DNA of 64,000 bases. Source: Bin95 sp965220855. GTDB taxonomy: Bacteria > Pseudomonadota > Alphaproteobacteria > Bin95. Where the stretch lies: NCBI GenBank assembly GCA_965220855.1, contig CBDCQY010000002.1:186001-250000 (forward strand), in the 5' to 3' direction. Under the pieces are notes generated by a model. The model was not told the origin of the DNA. It made no database searches and was given only the letters and a program-made list of their open reading frames with translations. Shown piece by piece: positions 16,226-21,960 of the stretch (the stretch's first letter is position 1; every line of letters begins with the position of its first letter). A program made the translations under genes and the position numbers.

Positions 16226-16828
16226 TCAGCAAGCGCCGACTTGCAGGTTGCCGCCGCAGTTGTGCAAGTCGTTAGTGTCTCCGAATTTCACGGTAATCGA
16301 GGTCCATTGATAATATCGACCATTATTACAATGCCGAGTGACTTCACATTTCTTACCCTTGAGCTTTATCTCCGTAGTGCCGCCACTACCGACGCCATAA
16401 CGACATGTCTCACTTGCAGAACTTTCCGCGAACAATGCTTTGCATCTCTCTGTTGTTATGTCGGACAAGTTGCAGAGTGTGTCGCCCAAATCCGGACAGC
16501 AGTAAATGCCCTTGACATCATAATCGTTGTGCACACCGGCCCCCTTTTTGGAACCGTTAGTGAGATACCATGTTGTATCCACGTGATGCTCGATATCCAC
16601 CTTGGCGACGACCGTTCCATATTCCGAGCAGAGATTTTGCGCATCGTATCTGTTCCTTTTCGGCCACTTCTTGTTTCTCCACGAGGCCTTCAGACAGTCG
16701 GCGTCGCTATGCCAGATCCGGTCGCCCTTTTCGCAGTAGCCAAGTTGCGCCATCGCCGGCGTCGGCTGGATGGCGGCGGCCAGCGCGGCCAGAAGCGCCA
16801 TGGCGGTAAGTCGCACGAATGTTGACAT
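16226..16828 (-). CDS. secreted 12-cysteine protein, family member 2 (function unknown)
   Basis: 200 residues from ATG 16828, which follows GGAGGACGAC. Signal peptide about 1-27 (MALLAALAAAIQPTPAMA-Q). The mature protein has 12 Cys with invariant spacing motifs: DRIWHSDADC, ASWRNKKWP, YDAQNLCSEYGTVVAKVDIEHH, GIYCC, SDITTERC and the C-terminal FGDTNDLHNCGGNLQVGAC. It is very similar to member 4. The protein is rich in Lys, Asp and aromatic residues and has no transmembrane segment after the signal. The strict cysteine conservation implies a compact disulfide-stabilised extracytoplasmic domain. No enzyme motif was recognised. Confidence 0.85.
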   Translation of the reverse strand: MSTFVRLTAMALLAALAAAIQPTPAMAQLGYCEKGDRIWHSDADCLKASWRNKKWPKRNRYDAQNLCSEYGTVVAKVDIEHHVDTTWYLTNGSKKGAGVHNDYDVKGIYCCPDLGDTLCNLSDITTERCKALFAESSASETCRYGVGSGGTTEIKLKGKKCEVTRHCNNGRYYQWTSITVKFGDTNDLHNCGGNLQVGAC

Positions 16829-16882
16829 GTCGTCCTCCGAGTCTGTGTTGCTCCCAAGCCGCGATGACACCGCGCAGCACCT

Positions 16883-16913
16883 ATAGTGTCGCACTTCTCA
16901 TCCTCAGCCGCAA
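16883..16913 (-). promoter_or_regulatory. shared promoter-like block upstream of member 2
   Basis: On the minus strand TTGCGG (16913-16908) and CACTAT (16888-16883) are 19 bases apart, ending 54 bases before the ATG. The block contains AGTGCGACACT (16895-16885), an AGTG-CGA-CACT dyad also present before members 3 and 4 and, with one change, before member 5. Confidence 0.5.
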
Positions 16914-16954
16914 GCGCGCCTTCGGCCGTCGATCGTGCGGGCGGCGCGGCGTTG

Positions 16955-17110
16955 GCGCTCAGGGCGTGGCGGGCGTTTCGGATGACGAGTGGAGCAGCAG
17001 CGCCAGACTAATGCTGAGCGCGCGGAGCGTCCGTGGGCGGGGTCCGGCGTCGGGGCCGGCTCCGGAGCGGCATGGGGGCCCGGCGCGCTCCCCGGGCCGG
17101 CGGCGCCTTT
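16955..17110 (-). pseudogene. remnant of the 3' end of the uncharacterised gene at 17845-18456 (copy B)
   Basis: This is most of the 309-base gap between members 2 and 3. GCTCAGGGCGTGGCGGGCG is identical to the 3' end of the intact gene at 17845, and GTGGAGCAG and the GCGCGGAGC/GTGGGCGG blocks follow in order before similarity fades. It is more decayed than copy A, and no open frame survives. The intervening 16896-16954 is nearly identical to 17784-17844, confirming the duplication. Confidence 0.6.
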
Positions 17111-17137
17111 ACGCCGCGCGGCCCGGTTTTCCTGCAG

Positions 17138-17716
17138 TCAGCAGTCTCCCAGTTTCAGAAACCCGTTGCAGTTGTTCACGTCGTTAGCGTCCCCGAACTT
17201 CACGGTAATCTCGGACCAAAAATAACGATCACCGAATTGGCAAGTAGTAGCTATTCTGCATTTCGTTGTGTCCTTGATCTCTGTATCGGTACCCCAACCG
17301 CATGTATCCCATGCAGCACTATCCTTGAATAATTTCAGACAATTAGCCGCAGTTGCGTCAGACTTGTTGCAAAGTCTATCTGCCCTATCTTGGCAACAAT
17401 AAACCCCTCTGATTTTGTTTAGCGAACTGCCTCTCCGTGTGGTGCTGCCCTTGAGAGTCCACTCTATGTCCGTGAGATCCTTTATGTCTATTAAGGCGAT
17501 GACCGTTCCATAGTCCGCGCAGGTGCTTCGCGCATCGTATCTGTTCTTTGTGGGCCACTTCTTGTTCCTGAATGAGGCCGCCAGGCAGTCGGCGTCCGCA
17601 TGAGATACTCGGTCGCTCCCAGTGCAGCCGCCGAAACCCATCTGGGCCATCGCCTGTGTGGGCAGCATGGCGGCGGCCAGCAGCGCCATGGCGGTGAGTC
17701 GTGCGAATGTTGACAT
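17138..17716 (-). CDS. secreted 12-cysteine protein, family member 3 (function unknown)
   Basis: 192 residues from ATG 17716 (GGAGGACGAC upstream, identical to member 2). Signal peptide about 1-24 (MALLAAAMLPTQAMA-Q). All 12 family cysteines are present, with the motifs DRVSHADADC, ASFRNKKWP, DYGTVIALIDIKD, GVYCC, NKSDATAANC and ITVKFGDANDVNNCNGFLKLGDC. It differs from members 2 and 4 in the central segment, where EWTLKGSTTRRGSS replaces the WYLTNGSKK-type stretch and resembles member 5. This suggests recombination or diversifying selection in that loop. Confidence 0.83.
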   Translation of the reverse strand: MSTFARLTAMALLAAAMLPTQAMAQMGFGGCTGSDRVSHADADCLAASFRNKKWPTKNRYDARSTCADYGTVIALIDIKDLTDIEWTLKGSTTRRGSSLNKIRGVYCCQDRADRLCNKSDATAANCLKLFKDSAAWDTCGWGTDTEIKDTTKCRIATTCQFGDRYFWSEITVKFGDANDVNNCNGFLKLGDC

Positions 17717-17770
17717 GTCGTCCTCCAGGTCTGTGTCGCCCGCAGGCGGCGATGACGCCGCACAACAGTC

Positions 17771-17801
17771 ATAGTGTCGCACTTCTCATCCGCAGCGGCA
17801 A
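17771..17801 (-). promoter_or_regulatory. shared promoter-like block upstream of member 3
   Basis: TTGCCG (17801-17796), 19-base spacer, CACTAT (17776-17771), with the AGTGCGACACT dyad at 17783-17773. The distance to the ATG is the same as in member 2. Confidence 0.5.
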
Positions 17802-17844
17802 GCGCCTTCGGCCGTCGATCGTGCGGGCGGCGCGACGCTCACGC

Positions 17845-18456
17845 TCAGGGCGTGGCGGGCGCGTCGGCGGTGGGGTGGAGCAGGGGCGCGTAGCCGGCTT
17901 CGAGTGCGCGGAGCATGGTGGGCGGCGTCAGCACCCGGACCTCGCCGCCGGTCGGCCGGGGGCGGCGGCGGTCATAGCCGGCGGGCGTGTAGCGCCGGAG
18001 CCAGCGCCCCTTCACCAGCCAGGCGTCGCCTTCGTCGGCGATGAAGGCCCCGTCGGGCAGGGCGGCGATTTCGTGCAGATGCGCGCGCTGCCGCTCGCCC
18101 TCCAGGCGTTCGGCGTGCAGCGCCCGATCGATCTCGGCCGCGCGCGGCGCGCCGCCCTGGCAGGCCGCAAAGCGCCTGGCGGCCTCGCGCCGGCATTCGA
18201 AACAGGGCCGGTGGCCGGCGGCGAACGCCACCGCCTCGTCGAGAAAGAACAGCTCGGTATAGCGCCCCGGCGCCATGACCCGGCGCTGGCGGCCGCGAAA
18301 CTCGGTGCGGCAGACGATCCACGCCTTGTGCGTCCAGCGCCGCCGGCCAAGCCGCTGCCGGTCGTCATGCAATATGCCGCGATTGCCCATCATCAGGCCG
18401 CGCGCGGGCGTGGCGACGATCTCGCCGAAGGGCGTCACGCGATTTTGCAGCGGCAT
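17845..18456 (-). CDS. conserved uncharacterised protein with an Ada-like Cys motif
   Basis: 203 residues from ATG 18456. I recognise the sequence style as a conserved bacterial hypothetical: PLQNRVTPFGEIVA at the start, then MGNRGILHDD, RRWTHKAWIVC, FRGRQRRVMAPGRYTELFFLDEA and AAGHRPCFECRREAARRF. The last motif resembles the second half of the Ada metal-binding domain (AGxRPCxxC), but the rest of Ada is absent, so a zinc site is inference. There is no signal peptide, so it is cytoplasmic. It is embedded between 12-Cys members 3 and 4, and its 3' end is repeated as remnants near 16.1 and 17.0 kb. Composition is typical of the host, unlike the 12-Cys mature regions. Confidence 0.75.
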   Translation of the reverse strand: MPLQNRVTPFGEIVATPARGLMMGNRGILHDDRQRLGRRRWTHKAWIVCRTEFRGRQRRVMAPGRYTELFFLDEAVAFAAGHRPCFECRREAARRFAACQGGAPRAAEIDRALHAERLEGERQRAHLHEIAALPDGAFIADEGDAWLVKGRWLRRYTPAGYDRRRPRPTGGEVRVLTPPTMLRALEAGYAPLLHPTADAPATP

Positions 18457-18491
18457 GGGCCGCGGCGGCCTCCCGCCGCCGGGGCTTCCGG

Positions 18492-19073
18492 TCAGCACCT
18501 GCCGACTTTCAGCTTGCCGCTGCAGTTCTCCAGGTCGTTAGTGTCCCCGAACTTCACAGTAATGCTATTCCAAACATAAGACCCGTCATCGTAATTGTAG
18601 CAACTGCGAGCGATTTTGCATTTGTTATCCTCGAGTCCTACATCGTCACCATAGCGGCATGTAGCGCTTGCAAAGCTTTCTTTGAATAACGCCGCACAAT
18701 TCTCTACGGTAATGTCAGACATATTACAGAGGCCGTCGCCCGAATCTTGGCAGCAATAAATTCCCTGGACATCATAATCGTTGTGCACGCCGCCCTTCAT
18801 TTTGGAACCGTTAGTGAGGAGCCATGTCGTATCGATGTGATGCTCGATATCCACCTTGGCGACCACATGTCCATGTTTCGAGCAGAGATTTTGCGCATCG
18901 TATCTGTTCCTTTTCGGCCATTTCTTGTTTCTCCACGAGGCCTGCAGACAGTCGGCGTCGCTATGCCAGATCCTGTCGTTCCCGGTGCAGGAGGCTCAAG
19001 GCTCCGCCGGCAAAACGATAGCGGTCAGCGCAGCCAGAAGCGCCAGGGCGGTGAATCGCGCGAATGTTGACAT
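18492..19073 (-). pseudogene. 12-cysteine family member 4, interrupted by an in-frame TGA
   Basis: ATG 19073 follows the usual upstream region and opens a signal peptide (MSTFARFTALALLAALTAIVLPAEP), but codon 26 is TGA (18998-18996), exactly at the signal/mature junction. After it the same frame continues ASCTGNDRIWHSDADC and stays open through all 12 cysteines to FGDTNDLENCSGKLKVGRC. The mature part is close to member 2 throughout. An internal ATG at 18866 would drop the signal and three cysteines. The simplest reading is a recent nonsense mutation; a sequencing error or read-through cannot be excluded. Confidence 0.75.
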
Positions 19074-19127
19074 GTTGTCCTCCTGGTTCATGCCACCCAC
19101 AGGTGGCGGTGAAGTCGCGTCGCAGCC

Positions 19128-19158
19128 ATAGTGTCGCACTCCTTATCCGTGAACGCAA
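19128..19158 (-). promoter_or_regulatory. shared promoter-like block upstream of member 4
   Basis: TTGCGT (19158-19153), 19-base spacer, CACTAT (19133-19128), with the AGTGCGACACT dyad at 19140-19130. It has the same spacing to the start codon as in members 2 and 3, so the promoter is intact although the gene is broken. Confidence 0.5.
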
Positions 19159-19240
19159 ACGTTCCTCCGTCCCTTGCGGGGCGAGGCGCAGCGTCCCCGA
19201 TCGGCGGCGTGGCGGGCGCGATCCGGTTCGGCGCTGCCGT

Positions 19241-19834
19241 TCAGCACTTGCCGACTTGCAGAGTGCCGTTGCAATTATGTAACGCTTTGGTGTCCCCGAA
19301 CTTCACCGTAATTTCATTGATGTGATGTCCTCCCCAGGGATCGGCGCACTGCACGCGGAGTGCGCATTTTTTATCTTTGACCTTGATGTACCAACCGCCG
19401 GGATAGGAACAGGAATCTTTCGCTTCACTATCATTCCAGAAATCTGTGCATTTCTTCCCGGTAATATCGGACTTGTTGCAAAGGTCGCTCAGATCCTTGC
19501 AGCAATAAATCCTCTTGACCTTGGCCGTCGATCCGCCCGTCCTTTCGTTGCTGCCTTTAAGAGTCCACTGTGTGTCCACGATACCCTTTCTGCTTATCTT
19601 GGCGACCACCTTTCCATATTCCGAGCAGAGATTTCGCGCACCGTATGAGGTGGTGGGGCGATCCGGCCATTTGCTGTTCTTCCACCAAGCCTGCAGACAT
19701 TCGGATTGGCCGTGATCCACCCGGTATGCGTTGTCGCAGTCGCCCGGGATCTGCGCCGCCGCCTGCCTCGGAAGGATGGCGGCGGCCAACGCGGTTAGCA
19801 GCGCCATGGCGATGAGTCGTGTCGATGTTGACAT
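19241..19834 (-). CDS. secreted 12-cysteine protein, family member 5 (function unknown)
   Basis: 197 residues from ATG 19834 (GGAGGGTGAC upstream). Signal peptide about 1-28 (LTALAAAILPRQAAA-Q). The 12 cysteines are conserved, but DRIxH is changed to YRVDH and ASWRNKKWP to AWWKNSKWP. Retained are NLCSEYGKVVAKI, RIYCCKDLSDLCNKSDITGKKC, and ITVKFGDTKALHNCNGTLQVGKC. It is the outermost member of the minus-strand array and the most diverged of the four. A short GC-rich tail after it (about 19190-19235) may be another remnant of the neighbouring gene. Confidence 0.83.
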   Translation of the reverse strand: MSTSTRLIAMALLTALAAAILPRQAAAQIPGDCDNAYRVDHGQSECLQAWWKNSKWPDRPTTSYGARNLCSEYGKVVAKISRKGIVDTQWTLKGSNERTGGSTAKVKRIYCCKDLSDLCNKSDITGKKCTDFWNDSEAKDSCSYPGGWYIKVKDKKCALRVQCADPWGGHHINEITVKFGDTKALHNCNGTLQVGKC

Positions 19835-19913
19835 GTCACCCTCCGTTGCCGCTTTGCGTCCACGTCGCCGCGCGCGGGAATGCGCGTCCACGAGGCGCCG
19901 CCGCATTGCGGAC

Positions 19914-19944
19914 ATACTGTCGCACTTCTTGCCCACCGACGCAA
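19914..19944 (-). promoter_or_regulatory. shared promoter-like block upstream of member 5
   Basis: TTGCGT (19944-19939), 19-base spacer, CAGTAT (19919-19914). The dyad reads AGTGCGACAGT, one base off the version in members 2-4. It lies 79 bases before the ATG, about 25 further than in the others. Confidence 0.4.
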
Positions 19945-20036
19945 CTGCTTCCCTGCCCGGAGAGGCGCGATCGCGCCTCTATCGGCGCGGCGGACCGTCA
20001 TGTTATGGACGGCTCGCCGAAAGGGCGGGAGTTCCC

Positions 20037-20792
20037 ATGCCGGTCGATGACTCGAGAGAATCCGGGACGGTGCTGGTGACCGGCGCGAGCCGGGGCATCG
20101 GGCGGGCGGTCGCGGAGCGGCTGGCGGCCGAGGGCTGGACGGTCGCGCTCAACTACGCCGCGCGGGCGGCGGCGGCCGAGGCGGTGGCGGACGGCATTCT
20201 CGCAGCCGGCGGCCGGGCGCGCGTCATCCGGGGAGATGTGTCCGAGCCGGAGGAGGTCGCCCGGCTGTTTGCAGAGATCGACCGTGAGATGCCGCCTTTG
20301 CTCGGTCTGGTCAACAATGCCGGCATCGTGTCGCCGCTCGGCAATTTCACCGACATCGACGACGCCGCCATGCTGCGCGTTGTGGCGGTGAATGTCGCGG
20401 GCGCGATGCTGGTCGCGCGCGAGGCGGCCCGGCGCATGATGCGCTCGCGCGGCGGGCGGGGCGGGGCAATCGTCAATCTGGGCTCGCCCGCCTCCAGGCT
20501 CGGCAATCCGGGCGAGCTGGTGGCCTACGCCGCGACCAAGGGCGCCATCGCGTCGCTCACCATCGGGCTTGCGCGCGAACTCGGCGCGGAGGGCATCCGC
20601 GTCAACACGCTGGCGCCGGGGCTGATCCCGACCGACATGGCGGAAGGGCGCCAGATCGAGAAGCTGCTCACGGGCGTGCCGCTCGGCCGCTTCGGCACGG
20701 TCGAGGAGGTGGCGGAGGCGGCGGCCTGGCTGATGTCGGAGAAGGCCGCCTATGTCAGCGGGACGACGCTGGAGGTGACCGGCGGGCGCTGA
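20037..20792 (+). CDS. short-chain dehydrogenase/reductase (SDR)
   Basis: 251-residue classical SDR, NAD(P)-dependent. Rossmann motif TGASRGIG (15-22), NNAG, catalytic Tyr and Lys in YAATKG preceded by the Ser of NLGSPAS, and C-terminal LAPGLIPTDMAEG then YVSGTTLEVTGGR. The Arg in SRGIG favours NADP(H), as in FabG-type reductases. The substrate is not predictable. It is followed 32 bases later by an amidinotransferase, possibly in one transcript. Confidence 0.9.
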   Translation: MPVDDSRESGTVLVTGASRGIGRAVAERLAAEGWTVALNYAARAAAAEAVADGILAAGGRARVIRGDVSEPEEVARLFAEIDREMPPLLGLVNNAGIVSPLGNFTDIDDAAMLRVVAVNVAGAMLVAREAARRMMRSRGGRGGAIVNLGSPASRLGNPGELVAYAATKGAIASLTIGLARELGAEGIRVNTLAPGLIPTDMAEGRQIEKLLTGVPLGRFGTVEEVAEAAAWLMSEKAAYVSGTTLEVTGGR

Positions 20793-20824
20793 GCGGCGCG
20801 CGCCGGAGCGGGGGAGCGACAATC

Positions 20825-21931
20825 GTGAAGACCGTCGTCAACAGCTGGAACGAGTGGGACCCGCTCCGCCACGCCATCGTCGGGCGCGCCGACGGCTGCT
20901 GCATCCCGCCGCCGGAGCCGGCGAGCGACCCCAAGATTCCGCGCGACAGCGACATGCGCGGCGTGCACGGGCCGCGCTCGCAGGAGACGGTGGAGCGCGC
21001 CAACGCCCAGCTGGACGCCTTCGCCCGCCTGCTGGAGGCGCGCGGCGTGCGCGTCGATCGCCCGGAGCCGATCGACTTCGACCGGCCGATCGCGACGCCG
21101 GACTGGAGCCACGGCTCCATGTTCGGCTGCCAGCCGCCGCGCGACGTGCTGCTCACCGTCGGCAGCGAGATGCTGGAGGCCACCATGTCCTACCGCTCGC
21201 GCTGGTTCGAATATCTCTGCTACCGGCCGCTGCTGAAGCGCTACTGGGAGGAAGACCCCCGGATGCGCCATGAGGCCGCCCCGAAGCCGCGCCTGACCGA
21301 CGCCTCCTACAAGGCGGGCTATCTTTCCGACGACATCACCATCGAGCGGCGCCTGGAGATGGTGGCGGCGCGGGATTTCGTCACCACCGAGGCCGAGCCG
21401 CTGTTCGACGCCGCCGATGTGCTGCGCTTCGGGCGCGACCTGTTCGTCCAGCACGGCTTCACCACCAATCTGGCCGGCATCGAATGGCTCGGCCGACATT
21501 TTCCGGACCACCGCGTGCACGCGCTCAACTTTCCGGGCGACCCCTATCCGATCCATATCGACGCGACCTTCACGCCGCTGCGCCCCGGCCTCATTCTCAA
21601 CAATCCCGACCGCCGGCTGCCGGAGGAGCAGCGCGCCGTCTTCGCGCGCAATGGCTGGGAGATCCTCGACGCCGCGCGCCCGGCCCATAACAGCCCGCCG
21701 CCGCTCTGCTATTCGAGCGTCTGGCTGTCGATGAACGTGCTGGTGCTCGACCCGAAGACCGTCTGCGTCGAGGCGAGCGAGACGCATCAGATGGACCAGC
21801 TGGACCGGCTGGGCTTCGAGGTGGTGCCGGTTCCCTTCCGCGAAGCCTACCCCTTCGGCGGCGGCCTCCACTGCGCCACCGCCGACGTGCGCCGCGAAGG
21901 CGCCTGCGAAGACTATTTCCCCAGGGGCTGA
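20825..21931 (+). CDS. glycine/inosamine amidinotransferase-like protein
   Basis: 368 residues of the arginine amidinotransferase family (GATM, StrB, CyrA), which moves an amidino group from arginine to an amine. Visible family hallmarks: NEWDPLRHAIVG at the N-terminus, HGSMFGCQPPRD, FTTNLAGIEWL, HIDATFTPLRPG with the catalytic His, and the active-site Cys in PFGGGLHCATADVRR. Products in relatives include guanidinoacetate and secondary-metabolite guanidines. No creatine or natural-product genes are adjacent, so the physiological role is unclear. Start ATG follows GGGGGAGCG. Confidence 0.88.
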   Translation: MKTVVNSWNEWDPLRHAIVGRADGCCIPPPEPASDPKIPRDSDMRGVHGPRSQETVERANAQLDAFARLLEARGVRVDRPEPIDFDRPIATPDWSHGSMFGCQPPRDVLLTVGSEMLEATMSYRSRWFEYLCYRPLLKRYWEEDPRMRHEAAPKPRLTDASYKAGYLSDDITIERRLEMVAARDFVTTEAEPLFDAADVLRFGRDLFVQHGFTTNLAGIEWLGRHFPDHRVHALNFPGDPYPIHIDATFTPLRPGLILNNPDRRLPEEQRAVFARNGWEILDAARPAHNSPPPLCYSSVWLSMNVLVLDPKTVCVEASETHQMDQLDRLGFEVVPVPFREAYPFGGGLHCATADVRREGACEDYFPRG

Positions 21932-21960
21932 CCGCCTTCGACCGAAAGCGGCAAGGGCCT

